Positions 24,221-33,722 of a stretch of DNA of 42,447 nucleotides are shown here, one piece after another. The stretch is from Bacilli bacterium. Lineage in GTDB: Bacteria > Bacillota_I > Bacilli_A > RF39 > UBA660. The position numbers were made by a program, and so were the translations under genes. The first letter of the stretch is position 1. Every line of letters starts with the position of its first letter. The DNA is taken from positions 1-42,447 of the forward strand of contig JAFXTH010000017.1 of NCBI GenBank assembly GCA_017525035.1, given 5' to 3'. The notes under the pieces are model-generated. The model saw only the letters and a program-made list of their open reading frames with translations. It made no database searches and had not been told where the DNA came from.

Positions 24221-24342
24221 ATTGTTATCAATGTGATGACCGAGGTGGAAACTCGCGAGCAATATGTAAATGAAGATTCTTCTTGAATGAAGTAGGGTGG
24301 AACAGCGGTAATACGCCCCTACAATAAGAGGAGTCTTTTTTA
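24217..24342 (+). promoter_or_regulatory. T-box-like leader of glyQS with unusual architecture
   Basis: The T-box motif AGGGTGGAACAGCG (near 24294-24307) forms a standard antiterminator hairpin with CGCCCCT (GCG/CGC and GGG/CCC around the bulge). A compact hairpin upstream has ATATTGTT/AGCAATAT and CGAG/CTCG helices, a GATGA bulge and a GGTGGAAA loop, resembling only the tip of a Stem I. I find no convincing specifier loop. A 12-pair helix, AAGATTCTTCTT (24273-24284) with AAGAGGAGTCTT (24326-24337), ends in T and encloses the antiterminator hairpin. Gly is assumed from the downstream gene. Confidence 0.68.
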
Positions 24343-24361
24343 ATTATAAGGAGGATAAATT

Positions 24362-25732
24362 ATGGAAGAATTTACAATGGACAAATTAGTAAGTTACTGC
24401 AAGCAATATGGATTTATATTTCAAGGAAGTGAAATATATGGTGGGCTTGCAAATACATGGGATTATGGTCCATTAGGAGCAAGACTTAAAAATAATATTA
24501 AAGATGCATGGAGAAAGAAATTTATTCAAGAGCGTAAGAATGCTTTTGAACTTGATGCAGATATATTAATGCACCCAAGAGTTTGGGAAGCATCAGGACA
24601 CGTTGGAAGTTTTAGTGATCCACTAATCGATTGTAAGGAATGTAAAACTCGTCATAGAGCAGATAACCTAATCGGAGACTTCGACCCTGAAGCTCATCCA
24701 GATTCAATGACTGATGATGAAATGGTTAAATATATTCAAGATCATAAAGTACCATGTCCAAAATGTGGAGCATCTAATTTTACTGGTATTCGTGAATTTA
24801 ACTTAATGTTTGAAACAAATAGAGGTGTAGTTAAAGACGCTAAAAGTGTTGTTTATTTAAGACCTGAAAATGCGCAAGGAGAATATGTTAACTTTCAAAA
24901 CGTATTAAGAAGTCAAAGAACTAAATTACCATTTAGTATTGGGCAAATTGGTAAAGCATTCAGAAATGAAATCACACCAGGTAACTTTACTTTTAGAACA
25001 ATAGAATTTGAACAAATGGAATATCAAACTTTCTGTAAAGAAGGAGAAGATGAAAAGTTCTATGATTACTTTAAAGAATATGGTAAGAAATTCTTCATGT
25101 CTTTGGGAATCCCTGAAGAAAAATTAAGATATCATGATCATGAAAAACTTGCTCATTATGCAAAAGCTGCATGTGACATTGAATACTTATTCCCATTTGG
25201 TTGGGGAGAGATAAATGGTACTCATAATAGAACTAACTTTGATTTATCTCGTCATCAAGAATATAGTGGAGAATCTCAAGAATATTTTGATCAAGAAACT
25301 AATGAAAAATATATTCCATATATTGTTGAATCAACATATGGACTTGATAGAACTGTCTTAGCAGTACTTTTCAACGCTTATAGAAAAGAAACTTTAGATA
25401 ATGGAGAAGAACGTGAAGTATTAGGACTTCATCCATTCTTAGCACCATATAAAGTAGTAGTACTTCCACTTATAAAGAAATATCATAGTGAAAAAGCTGA
25501 AGAAATATATGATAAATTATCTAAATGTTTTATGACTGATTATGATGATGCTGGAAACATTGGTAAACGTTATAGAAGAGCTGACGTTATTGGAACACCA
25601 TTTGCTATTACAATAGATGATGATACATTAAATAATAATACAGTTACAATAAGAGATAGAGACACAATGGAACAAGTTGTTGTTAAAGTTGATGAAATAG
25701 AAAAATACATCGAAGAAAGAATTAAATATTAA
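24362..25732 (+). CDS. glyQS: Glycyl-tRNA synthetase, single-chain class IIa type
   Basis: The protein has 456 residues and charges tRNA-Gly as an alpha2 enzyme. It begins with a YCKQYGFIFQGSEIYGG segment, has a Cys-rich insertion (CKECKTRH ... CPKCGASNF) as zinc ligands, motif 2 in GKAFRNEITPGNFTFRTIEFEQMEYQ (read in parts), the LRPENAQGEYVNF segment, WGEINGTHNRTNFDL, and motif 3 VESTYGLDRTVLAVL. The anticodon-binding domain closes the protein. It lies downstream of a T-box-like leader, after AAGGAGG. Confidence 0.96.
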   Translation: MEEFTMDKLVSYCKQYGFIFQGSEIYGGLANTWDYGPLGARLKNNIKDAWRKKFIQERKNAFELDADILMHPRVWEASGHVGSFSDPLIDCKECKTRHRADNLIGDFDPEAHPDSMTDDEMVKYIQDHKVPCPKCGASNFTGIREFNLMFETNRGVVKDAKSVVYLRPENAQGEYVNFQNVLRSQRTKLPFSIGQIGKAFRNEITPGNFTFRTIEFEQMEYQTFCKEGEDEKFYDYFKEYGKKFFMSLGIPEEKLRYHDHEKLAHYAKAACDIEYLFPFGWGEINGTHNRTNFDLSRHQEYSGESQEYFDQETNEKYIPYIVESTYGLDRTVLAVLFNAYRKETLDNGEEREVLGLHPFLAPYKVVVLPLIKKYHSEKAEEIYDKLSKCFMTDYDDAGNIGKRYRRADVIGTPFAITIDDDTLNNNTVTIRDRDTMEQVVVKVDEIEKYIEERIKY

Positions 25733-25737
25733 TAACT

Positions 25738-25768
25738 AAACTGATATATTAATTTATATCAGTTTTTT
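25738..25768 (+). terminator. Rho-independent terminator
   Basis: Nine-pair stem 25740-25748 with 25755-25763, six-base loop, then six T. Confidence 0.87.
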
Positions 25769-25822
25769 GTTTGCAAATACTAATTTTCTATATTAAAATA
25801 AAAAGTTATATGGGTGACTAAT

Positions 25823-27469
25823 ATGGATGAACTAATTGAACTTATGGGCGAAGACAAAGGAATATTTTTTGCTAAGGCAATATCATATTTTAATAGAGCA
25901 CTAGGAGACATTGATGGCTTCTTCTTAGACAATGAAGAACTTAGTGATGAGTTATTGAATAATAAGTTGTATATATTACTTTGTATTAGAGAATTCGTTG
26001 AAAATTCAAAAATGACAGCAAGACAAAAAACACAACTATTCATTAGAATCGATAAAATTGTTAATGTATTAGTCAAATATGATGTGAATGATTCATTTAT
26101 GGAATCTAATGTGCACGATAAATTAATGATTAGACAATTAATTAAATCTTGTGAGCATGATTATGGTTCTTTGCATAAAGTAAGAAAATATATATATCAG
26201 CATAGGCACGGCATTGATCAAAAAACAATCTTCCTAGCTTATGGTGGAAGTAATAGTTCAGTAATAAGTGAGATAAGTAGTAAGTTAAATGATCATGAAA
26301 AAGTAGATCTAAAGGAAATATCTTTATTAACAGGTATTATAAAACTGAAAGAAAAAACAGATTATGAAACATATATAGTAATAGAGCAGTTATTTAAAAT
26401 ATTAGAAAATGATTCTTTTATTAGATATAAATTCGATAACTTAGATGGTTACGAAAGTGTTAAAAAAGAATTAATAAGAAAGTTAAAAATGCTAGCTAAT
26501 AATTGTACAAATAAATGTTTGGATCAATTAAAAAAGGCAAAGATAAAGCAAGATATTATTGATGGTGTAATATATATAAATCCAAAGTTTGATTTTCCTA
26601 GTTTGAATATTGATTATAGACTTGAAAAAAGAAAACTTGTAAGAGGTAAAAAGATAATTACAATAGATGATGTAGATTCTCCTGATTTGGATGGCGCTTT
26701 TAGTATTACAAAAGATTCTGATGGAGTATATGATTTAGAAGTTTATATATCAGATGTACCAACATTTTTAAGTAATAATAGAAAGCTAGCTGAAGAAGCA
26801 TATAAAAGAGGAGTTACTTATTATATTAGAAATTATAAAGATAAAGCTAATATTAATGTAGATATGCTTCCAAGAAATTTATCTCATCATTTACTATCTC
26901 TTAGAAAAGGATCTGCTAAAAATGTAATTTGCTTTAATTTCAAAATTGATAGTAAAGGTAATATATTATCGTGTGATGTTGGCTTTAAAAAAATAGTTGT
27001 AGATCGTGCCTTACCGCCATATAAAGCTGTTGCTATTGCTAGTGGTAAACTTAGTAATACTGGTATAGATACTGATATTAAATTATTAGATGAATTAAAA
27101 CGTATTATGCTTAGAAATAAAGGTTCAATTTTTTTAACCGATACAGATTTAGTAGGTATTAATTCAATACTAGTTAATTCTTACGTTGGAAAAGAAGCAG
27201 CTCTTGCATTCTATAGAAATAATGGTATTTATACAGCAGAAAAACAGTGTGGTTATACACATTCTGCAACGCCACTTAGAAGAATAGTATCTGATATTAA
27301 CTTAAGCTTATTTTTGAATCAAAAAGGTTTAATGAAAGTAGCTGATAGTGATATTCATATAATTGAAGATAACATGGAAGAGATGTTAGCTCATTTTAAT
27401 AGAGTTGATAGAGTACAAAGATATATAGACGGTAATTCAATTACGCTTAGAAAAATATTAAATATATAA
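25823..27469 (+). CDS. Divergent RNB-domain (RNase II/R family) protein with an altered metal site
   Basis: The protein has 548 residues from ATG 25823 (site GGGTGA; the GTG at 25814 overlaps it). Residues 1-260 are helical and match no domain I know; the cold-shock domains of RNase II/R are not recognisable. The RNB domain (about 265-540) has TIDDVDSPDLDGAF at 280-293, MLPRNLSHHLLSL and YTHSATPLRRIVSDI. Aligned with E. coli RNase II TIDSASTEDMDDA, three of four Asp are kept (D282, D288, D290) but the fourth is G291. No S1 domain follows. It may be a weakened exonuclease or an RNA-binding relic. Confidence 0.82.
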   Translation: MDELIELMGEDKGIFFAKAISYFNRALGDIDGFFLDNEELSDELLNNKLYILLCIREFVENSKMTARQKTQLFIRIDKIVNVLVKYDVNDSFMESNVHDKLMIRQLIKSCEHDYGSLHKVRKYIYQHRHGIDQKTIFLAYGGSNSSVISEISSKLNDHEKVDLKEISLLTGIIKLKEKTDYETYIVIEQLFKILENDSFIRYKFDNLDGYESVKKELIRKLKMLANNCTNKCLDQLKKAKIKQDIIDGVIYINPKFDFPSLNIDYRLEKRKLVRGKKIITIDDVDSPDLDGAFSITKDSDGVYDLEVYISDVPTFLSNNRKLAEEAYKRGVTYYIRNYKDKANINVDMLPRNLSHHLLSLRKGSAKNVICFNFKIDSKGNILSCDVGFKKIVVDRALPPYKAVAIASGKLSNTGIDTDIKLLDELKRIMLRNKGSIFLTDTDLVGINSILVNSYVGKEAALAFYRNNGIYTAEKQCGYTHSATPLRRIVSDINLSLFLNQKGLMKVADSDIHIIEDNMEEMLAHFNRVDRVQRYIDGNSITLRKILNI

Positions 27470-27496
27470 ACAGACGTATATCTTATTAAAAAACAC

Positions 27497-27525
27497 TTGC
27501 AATATTTTATAAATTAATGTATATT
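27497..27525 (+). promoter_or_regulatory. Sigma-A type promoter of rpsO
   Basis: TTGCAA (27497-27502), 17 bases, TATATT (27520-27525), placing the start just before the S15 leader hairpin. Confidence 0.75.
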
Positions 27526-27535
27526 AATATTGCTG

Positions 27536-27579
27536 TTTTATCTACGTAATGGATTCTTCCGACCATTACCTGGATAAAA
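27536..27579 (+). promoter_or_regulatory. Probable S15 autoregulatory leader
   Basis: An outer helix TTTTATC/GATAAAA (27536-27542 with 27573-27579) and an inner helix TAATGG/CCATTA (27547-27552 with 27563-27568), separated by internal loops, lie directly ahead of rpsO. Ribosomal protein S15 commonly represses its own messenger through such a structure. The match to a specific S15 leader class was not tested. Confidence 0.65.
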
Positions 27580-27609
27580 TGAATTACATGAATAGGGAGG
27601 AAAAAGATT

Positions 27610-27879
27610 ATGGCATTAACTAAAGAAGTTAAACAAGATTTAATCAAAAAGTTCGCTAAGAATAAGAATGACACTGGTTCTGCTGAAGTTCAAATAGCAA
27701 TTTTAACTGCAGAAATCAATGCTTTAACTAAACACTTAGAAGAACACAAACATGACCATCACTCAAGAAGAGGACTTTTAAAGAAAGTTGGTCAACGTAA
27801 GACTTTATTAGCATATCTAGCTAGAACTGATATTAACAGTTATAGAAAAGTAATCGCTGATTTAGGATTAAGAAAATAA
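27610..27879 (+). CDS. rpsO: Ribosomal protein S15
   Basis: A protein of 89 residues, the usual family length, that binds 16S rRNA in the platform. It shows [45 protein letters not shown] and a final [14 protein letters not shown] 27610 follows AGGGAGG. It has its own terminator before pnp, the standard rpsO-pnp arrangement. Confidence 0.98.
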   Translation: MALTKEVKQDLIKKFAKNKNDTGSAEVQIAILTAEINALTKHLEEHKHDHHSRRGLLKKVGQRKTLLAYLARTDINSYRKVIADLGLRK

Positions 27880-27891
27880 TTAAATAAAAGT

Positions 27892-27920
27892 AGACACTTG
27901 TTTTTGGTGTCTTCTTTTTT
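27892..27920 (+). terminator. Rho-independent terminator
   Basis: AGACACT (27892-27898) pairs with GGTGTCT (27906-27912), seven-base loop, then a T-rich tail. It lies between rpsO and pnp. Confidence 0.85.
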
Positions 27921-28022
27921 TGATATTTTGGGGCTAAATATATTATGTTATTGTAGTAAATATAATGAAATTTCGTTGTATTTGTTACAATAATATAATG
28001 CCCCGGGAAAAGGAGGTATAAA

Positions 28023-30236
28023 ATGTCAAAGAAAGTATTTGAATATGATTTTCGTGGAAGAAAAATCATCGTAGAAAATGGAGAAGTAGCAAAACAAGCT
28101 AATGGTGCTGTATTAGTAAGATATGGTGACACTGTTGTTTTATCTACAGTAGTAGTTAAAAAAGAAGCTAACTTGTTAAGTGATTTCTTCCCATTAATGG
28201 TAATTTATCAAGAGAAATTATACTCTGTTGGTAAGATTCCAGGAGGTTTCATTAAAAGAGAAGGTAAACCAACTGATGCTGCAACACTTGCTGCAAGAAT
28301 GATTGATAGACCAATGAGACCTATGTTTAGAGAAGGATTCAAAAATGAAGTACAAATCGTTAATACTGTATTATCAGTAGATACTGATAACTCACCAGAA
28401 TTAACTGCTATGCTTGGTTCAAGTTTATGTACAAGCATAAGTGAAGTACCATTTGATGGACCAATCGCAGGAGTAAAAGTAGGATGTGTTAATGGTGAAT
28501 TTATTATTAACCCAACTCCAGCACAACTTGAAGAATCTGTTTTAGACCTTACAGTAGCAGGAACAAAAGATGCTATAAACATGGTTGAAGCAGGAAGTAA
28601 AGAAGTTTCTGAAGACTTAATGTTAGATGCATTAATGTTTGGACATGAAGCAATTAAAGAATTATGCGAATTCCAAGAAAAAATTATCGCTGAAATTGGA
28701 AAACCAGATATGGAATATCCAACTTTAGAGATTACTGATGAATTAAAGAAAGAAATTAGAGAATTAGCTGAAGCTAAATTAGATAGTGCTCTAAGAATTA
28801 AAGAAAAACTTGAAAAGTATGCTGCTATTGATGCTGTTAAAGAAGAAGTAGTTAATAAGTATACAGAAGAATTCGAAGAAAAATTAAAAGATGAAGAATT
28901 CCAAGAATTAATTACTAAAGTAAAACTAGTTCTTGAAGAAATTGAATACGAATTATTTAGACAAATAGTTGTTAAAGAAAAGACAAGAGCTGATGGAAGA
29001 GCTATGACTGAGATAAGACCATTATCAACAGATATAGATTTACTTCCAAGAACTCATGGTTCTGCATTATTTACTCGTGGGGAAACTCAAAGTTTAGCAG
29101 TTACAACTCTTGGTGCTTTAGGTGAACATCAAATACTTGATGGATTATCATTAGAAGCTGAAAAGAGATTTATGTTACATTATAACTTCCCAGCATTCTC
29201 AGTAGGAGAAACAGGAAGATATGGTGCTCCAGGAAGAAGAGAAATTGGACATGGTGCATTAGGAGAAAGAGCATTATTACAAGTAATGCCAAGTGAAGAA
29301 GAATTCCCATATACAGTTCGTGTAGTATCAGAAATACTTGAATCAAATGGATCAAGTTCACAAGCTACTATCTGTGCTGGATGCTTATCATTAATGGCTG
29401 CAGGTGTTCCAATAAAAGCACCAGTTGCTGGTATTGCAATGGGATTAATCACTCATGGTGATGATTATATAATCTTAACTGATATTCAAGGAATGGAAGA
29501 CCATCTAGGAGATATGGACTTCAAAGTAGCAGGAACTAGAGAAGGTATTTGTTCTTTACAAATGGATATTAAGATTAAAGGAATTACTAAGCAAATCTTA
29601 AAAGAAGCTTTAGCACAAGCTAAAGATGCTCGTATGGAAATACTTGATGTAATGGAGCGTCAAATAGACAAGCCAAGAGCAGAAGTTAGTAAGTATGCTC
29701 CAAAAGTAGTTACATTTATGATCAAACCAGAAAAGATCAAAGATGTAATTGGTAAGGGTGGAGAAATGATTACTAAGATCATTCTTGAAGCTAGTAATGT
29801 TACAGCAGTTAATGATATGAATGCTGTTAAGGTTGACTTAGAAGATGATGGTAGAGTAACTATTTACCATACTGATAAAGAAATAATTGAAAAAACTCGT
29901 CAAATGATTGAAGATGTAGTTAAAGAAGTAGAAGAAGGACAATTATATACTGCTAAAGTAGTTAAAATTGAAGACTTTGGATGCTTTGTTCAAGTATGGC
30001 CTGGATGTGAAGGATTAGTTCATATTTCAGAACTTGCTAAAGAACGTGTTGAAAAGACTACTGATGTTGTATCTTTAGGTGATGAAATTGTTGTTAAATG
30101 TATCGGTTGGGATAAGAAAGGAAGACTAAACTTCTCAAGAAAGAAAGTATTCCAAAATGATGATAAACAAGACAAAGAAAAAGAACCAAAGAAAGAAACA
30201 AAAGAAGAAGTTGTTGAAGAAGTAAAAGAAGATTAG
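28023..30236 (+). CDS. pnp: Polyribonucleotide nucleotidyltransferase (PNPase)
   Basis: A 737-residue phosphorolytic 3'-5' exoribonuclease. It has two RNase PH-like domains (first ending near 220; second from about 310 with [25 protein letters not shown]), a helical linker, then a KH domain with VIGKGGEMI and an S1 domain ([19 protein letters not shown]). The C-terminal tail is charged ([12 protein letters not shown]). ATG 28023 follows AAAGGAGG, and TATAAT lies at 27994-27999. The 3' end forms the terminator stem. Confidence 0.98.
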   Translation: MSKKVFEYDFRGRKIIVENGEVAKQANGAVLVRYGDTVVLSTVVVKKEANLLSDFFPLMVIYQEKLYSVGKIPGGFIKREGKPTDAATLAARMIDRPMRPMFREGFKNEVQIVNTVLSVDTDNSPELTAMLGSSLCTSISEVPFDGPIAGVKVGCVNGEFIINPTPAQLEESVLDLTVAGTKDAINMVEAGSKEVSEDLMLDALMFGHEAIKELCEFQEKIIAEIGKPDMEYPTLEITDELKKEIRELAEAKLDSALRIKEKLEKYAAIDAVKEEVVNKYTEEFEEKLKDEEFQELITKVKLVLEEIEYELFRQIVVKEKTRADGRAMTEIRPLSTDIDLLPRTHGSALFTRGETQSLAVTTLGALGEHQILDGLSLEAEKRFMLHYNFPAFSVGETGRYGAPGRREIGHGALGERALLQVMPSEEEFPYTVRVVSEILESNGSSSQATICAGCLSLMAAGVPIKAPVAGIAMGLITHGDDYIILTDIQGMEDHLGDMDFKVAGTREGICSLQMDIKIKGITKQILKEALAQAKDARMEILDVMERQIDKPRAEVSKYAPKVVTFMIKPEKIKDVIGKGGEMITKIILEASNVTAVNDMNAVKVDLEDDGRVTIYHTDKEIIEKTRQMIEDVVKEVEEGQLYTAKVVKIEDFGCFVQVWPGCEGLVHISELAKERVEKTTDVVSLGDEIVVKCIGWDKKGRLNFSRKKVFQNDDKQDKEKEPKKETKEEVVEEVKED

Positions 30237-30252
30237 TAATAATCTTCTTTTT
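30227..30252 (+). terminator. Rho-independent terminator overlapping the pnp stop
   Basis: AGAAGATTA (30227-30235) pairs with TAATCTTCT (30240-30248), GTAA loop, then T. The stop codon lies inside the structure. Confidence 0.8.
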
Positions 30253-30287
30253 GTGTTATAATATAAGACATTTCAGGGGATGAAGTT

Positions 30288-31784
30288 ATGCTAAAGACAA
30301 AAGTTAATGATTTAGTGGTTTATTATAGCGAAGATGATGATATTGAGACAATCGTAAGGATTATCAAAAATAACTATGATATGTTATTTAAATCTTATGT
30401 TGATGAAGGCTATTCTTTTTCAACTGTACCTCGTGATGAAGATGAGATGTGTGTTCACACAGACGACTTTCAAAAAGATATTGGTTACCTTATTGAGCAA
30501 TATTATTACTTTACAGGAGATAATATACTTGGAAATCACGAAAACTTATCAGCTCTTTATGCTATGTTACTTCTTCAAATGAGTGGAGTAAAGAATCCAT
30601 TTTTTGATGTTGATTATGAACAAACTGCAGAGATGACAGATACTGTAATTGCAAAGCAATATTATCTTGCAAATGGTACTGCTGAAGATTTTATTGAATA
30701 TGCTAAATATCGTGATCCTGAGGAATCAAAAAAAATTTTAACATGGTTAAGGGAAACTTGTCGTTATGAAACATATAACTATATATTAGGAAGAGTAGCA
30801 GATTTCTTAAGAGACAATGGTTTTGATTATTTGGCCACTAGTACATCTAATAATATATTCATAGATGTTATAAAAAGTTATGGTGAAAGTCAGGAAAAAG
30901 AATACGATTTACCAAAAATGAGTCCAGAAGAAATTGATAAATTATTCTATGATTTCCTAAAATATATTAATGCTCCTGATTCATGGCGAAAAATATATAA
31001 TGGCTTAAAAAGAAAAGATGGTATTGAGTACACTGTTACGGATGGGCCAGAAGCATCTTATTGTTATAGAAATGATATTGATGAAGATTATATAATTTCA
31101 ATTAAATATAATGGAACTACTACAGGTTTTTGTAGTTTAGTTCATGAATTTATTCACTATATAACTTTTTTAACTGAGAAGTTTAATTTCTCTTTAGCAG
31201 AGTTTCCTAGTATATATTTTGAAAAAGTTGCTGCTAATTTTTTGAAGGAAAAAGGATATAGTCAAGAAGTAGTGGATGAGACTATTGCATCAAGAAATGA
31301 AAATAATATCCAAATACTTATGGGATTATCTACAATATTTACTGATGTTAATACATACATGAAGAAAGGTGTTATAACAAGAGAAGATAAAATAGCTTTA
31401 TGGCAAAATCAAATGATGGAAGTTTATAATCTTAGACAAAAATATCAAGAACAATTAAAAGCGCTTGGTAAACCGGTTGAACCTTTAGCAGCTTTTCCTA
31501 GTATTGAACAAATAGAACGTGATGTTGATATAGACTGTGATGATTCAACTAAACAATTTATTGTCAGTGATTTATTTTTGTTAGATGGATATCAATATCT
31601 ACTTGGTACATCCTTAGCAGAAAGTATTTTAAGCCAACAGGGGAATGCTTCTATTCCAAGTATGATAGATGTAGTACATGATATACCTTCATATGATGCA
31701 AATAGTATTGCAGAAAAGTTTGGCATAATAAAAGATAGTGGTAATAAAAACAATATGAAAAAAGAAAAAGATATCAATCAATGA
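30288..31784 (+). CDS. HExxH-containing, M3-like metallopeptidase of unknown substrate
   Basis: The protein has 498 residues and no signal peptide. The zinc motif is H286-E287-F-I-H290 (SLVHEFIHY), followed by LAEFPSIYFEKVAANF, which resembles the AEVxSxxxE segment of M3 oligoendopeptidases. The third ligand could be E305, 15 residues after H290, closer than in classic M3 enzymes. Residues 1-270 are helical and unfamiliar, with an acidic start (YYSEDDDIET). A TATAAT lies at 30257-30262 and the site is AGGGGATG. It ends convergently with tmcAL, with 11 bases of overlap. Confidence 0.72.
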   Translation: MLKTKVNDLVVYYSEDDDIETIVRIIKNNYDMLFKSYVDEGYSFSTVPRDEDEMCVHTDDFQKDIGYLIEQYYYFTGDNILGNHENLSALYAMLLLQMSGVKNPFFDVDYEQTAEMTDTVIAKQYYLANGTAEDFIEYAKYRDPEESKKILTWLRETCRYETYNYILGRVADFLRDNGFDYLATSTSNNIFIDVIKSYGESQEKEYDLPKMSPEEIDKLFYDFLKYINAPDSWRKIYNGLKRKDGIEYTVTDGPEASYCYRNDIDEDYIISIKYNGTTTGFCSLVHEFIHYITFLTEKFNFSLAEFPSIYFEKVAANFLKEKGYSQEVVDETIASRNENNIQILMGLSTIFTDVNTYMKKGVITREDKIALWQNQMMEVYNLRQKYQEQLKALGKPVEPLAAFPSIEQIERDVDIDCDDSTKQFIVSDLFLLDGYQYLLGTSLAESILSQQGNASIPSMIDVVHDIPSYDANSIAEKFGIIKDSGNKNNMKKEKDINQ

Positions 31785-31795
31785 TATCTTTTATT
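31766..31795. terminator. Bidirectional terminator shared by convergent genes
   Basis: An 11-pair perfect stem AAAAGATATCA/TGATATCTTTT (31766-31776 with 31782-31792) with a five-base loop. It gives a T run on both strands. The stop codons of both convergent genes lie within it (TGA 31782-31784 plus; 31774-31776 minus). Confidence 0.85.
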
Positions 31796-32910
31796 ATTGG
31801 CTTTTTAGCATATAAATTATCTTTTCTATCAAGTAATAAATTGTAAATATTATCTACTCTTAATTCTAACTCTAATAGATCTATATTAGATTTACTAATA
31901 TTTGTTATTATTGGAATATCAATTTCTTTCTTAATACTATTTAGATATTTCTTTCCTTTATTAGAAAATCCTAAGACTCTTATATATTCAATATCTTTGT
32001 ATTTAGTATTTTCTTCTTTTGTATAAGAACATATTATATGAGTAAACATTCTATTTAATTTATTGTAGGTATATCTTTTAGATTTAATCTTATCTATTAA
32101 CTCTTGAATAGTATTACAATTAACTATTTCTTTTTTAATCTTGTTATCAAGTCCTTCATCTACAGTTTGATATATACTTAAATCTTTATCAGATAATACC
32201 TTATATTTTAAATAATTGAAGTATTTAATTTCATCAAATTTATTTATTAACTTAATTGTTTCTTTAGGAACAGTTTCTTTAATATCTTTACTATTCTTAA
32301 GAGCTTCTCTAATAGAAGTAGCACTACTTATTGAACCTGTTAAGTTTTTATCATTATAATTATTTGTTCTTTTAATAGAAATGGGTTCTATGTTATATTT
32401 ATTACTTATTATTTCTTTTATATAAGAAAGCGCTAGTAAATCATTAGCATCACTTACTGTTTTATTAGTGATCTTCTTTAAGGCGTTAGACATAGCAGTA
32501 GGGTAGTTAATACCTTTATCTAAATCTTCTTTAACTAAAGTATTATATTCTTTATTATTTAGTTGAATATTAGCATGACTTTTAAGTACTTCAATATCAT
32601 CTGATTCACTACCAAATACTAATTTATTACATTTTAATTTATTTAGTATTTGCAAAGAACCTTTGGCAAAGAAATCACTAGATTGAGTAGAGAAACTAAA
32701 AGGTAGTTCTATTACTAAATCAACACCATATGTAAGAGCTAGTAGTGCTTTATCATATTTTTCAATGATACTTGGAAGTCCTCTTTGAGTATAATTACCA
32801 CTTAATACTAAAATTATTTCTTCATCTTTATATAATTCTTTTATTTTATTTAAATGATATATATGACCATTATGAAATGGATTGTATTCACAAATAATTC
32901 CAACTGCCAT
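31774..32910 (-). CDS. tmcAL: tRNA(Met) cytidine acetate ligase
   Basis: A 378-residue protein of the TmcAL (formerly YlbM, DUF795) family, which makes N4-acetylcytidine at the wobble position of elongator tRNA-Met using acetate and ATP. It starts VGIICEYNPFHNGHIYHL (HxGH nucleotidyltransferase-type motif), then SGNYTQRGLPSIIEKYDKA, LVIELPFSFSTQSSDFFAKG and LVFGSES. A later TGSISSATSIREAL follows. It is the only minus-strand gene that I accept in this window. The start ATG 32908-32910 is preceded on that strand by an AGAGGTG site. Confidence 0.94.
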   Translation of the reverse strand: MAVGIICEYNPFHNGHIYHLNKIKELYKDEEIILVLSGNYTQRGLPSIIEKYDKALLALTYGVDLVIELPFSFSTQSSDFFAKGSLQILNKLKCNKLVFGSESDDIEVLKSHANIQLNNKEYNTLVKEDLDKGINYPTAMSNALKKITNKTVSDANDLLALSYIKEIISNKYNIEPISIKRTNNYNDKNLTGSISSATSIREALKNSKDIKETVPKETIKLINKFDEIKYFNYLKYKVLSDKDLSIYQTVDEGLDNKIKKEIVNCNTIQELIDKIKSKRYTYNKLNRMFTHIICSYTKEENTKYKDIEYIRVLGFSNKGKKYLNSIKKEIDIPIITNISKSNIDLLELELRVDNIYNLLLDRKDNLYAKKPIIKDIID

Positions 32911-33006
32911 AATAACACCTCTTTGGCTTTATTATACACAATTATAAAAAAAGTACTAGCATATTTTAGAAATATAATGTATAATCTCTATCTGGAGTTG
33001 GTGATT

Positions 33007-33468
33007 ATGATCGATTTAACAACATTATATTCAAATGTAGTAGATAAGATTTCGTTAGATGGAGAATATTCTATCAATAAAGAAGATATTACTGATTCTA
33101 GAATACTTGATTTAAGCAAGATTTCAGTAGTGGGGGATATTTCTAAAGATTTAGATGATTATGTTATTAATATGAACATTAAAGGTGAAATGACTATTAA
33201 TGATTCAGTTACATTGAAACCTGTTAAATATCCATTTGATATTGATTTTAATGAGAAATTAAGTGAAATTATCGAAAATAATGAAAATTCTCTTGATATT
33301 AATGAAGTTTTGTGGCAAAATATTGTATTGGAAGTTCCCCTTAGGTTTACTTTAGTCGATGATTATAGTAAAATTAAAGGAGACGGCTGGAAGTTGGTTA
33401 GTGAGGAAGATTTGGTTAAGAATAATCCTTTTACCTCACTATTAGAAGATGAGGATAGGAGTGATTAA
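33007..33468 (+). CDS. yceD: YceD/DUF177 family protein
   Basis: A protein of 153 residues from ATG 33007, which follows the site GGAGTTGGTGAT. The earlier in-frame start at 32854 would run over tmcAL. The DUF177 family is found directly upstream of rpmF in most bacteria and is linked to 23S rRNA or ribosome assembly. It shows YVINMNIKGEMTINDSVTLKPV and VPLRFTLVDD, with an acidic C-terminus. The family's usual Cys motif near the centre is absent. It lies two bases before rpmF, and TATAAT boxes lie at 32973 and 32980. Confidence 0.87.
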   Translation: MIDLTTLYSNVVDKISLDGEYSINKEDITDSRILDLSKISVVGDISKDLDDYVINMNIKGEMTINDSVTLKPVKYPFDIDFNEKLSEIIENNENSLDINEVLWQNIVLEVPLRFTLVDDYSKIKGDGWKLVSEEDLVKNNPFTSLLEDEDRSD

Positions 33469-33470
33469 AT

Positions 33471-33656
33471 ATGGCAGTACCATTTAGAAAAGTTTCAAAA
33501 ACTAGAAAAAGAATGAGAAGAAGTCACAATGCACTTGAAACTGTAGGAACTACTAAATGTCCTGAATGTGGTGCAACAATTAAACCACATCGTGTATGTA
33601 AAGAGTGCGGAAGTTACAAAGGAACTAAAGTTGTAGAAAAAAAAGACGCTGAATAA
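33471..33656 (+). CDS. rpmF: Ribosomal protein L32, zinc-binding form
   Basis: A protein of 61 residues. It has the start MAVPFRKVSKTRKRMRRSH and the CPECGA ... CKECGSYKG zinc ribbon, so it is the C+ form that needs zinc. It is translationally close to yceD and ends in a terminator. Confidence 0.97.
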   Translation: MAVPFRKVSKTRKRMRRSHNALETVGTTKCPECGATIKPHRVCKECGSYKGTKVVEKKDAE

Positions 33657-33670
33657 GCGTTTTATTTTTT
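33641..33670 (+). terminator. Rho-independent terminator
   Basis: ACGCT (33646-33650) pairs with AGCGT (33656-33660), extended by A/T pairs, with T tail. The rpmF stop codon lies in the loop and 3' arm. Confidence 0.75.
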
Positions 33671-33722
33671 TGTTGTTTTCTTTTCATTTTCATGTTATGA
33701 TTTTAATGTAAGGAGTGAGAGA

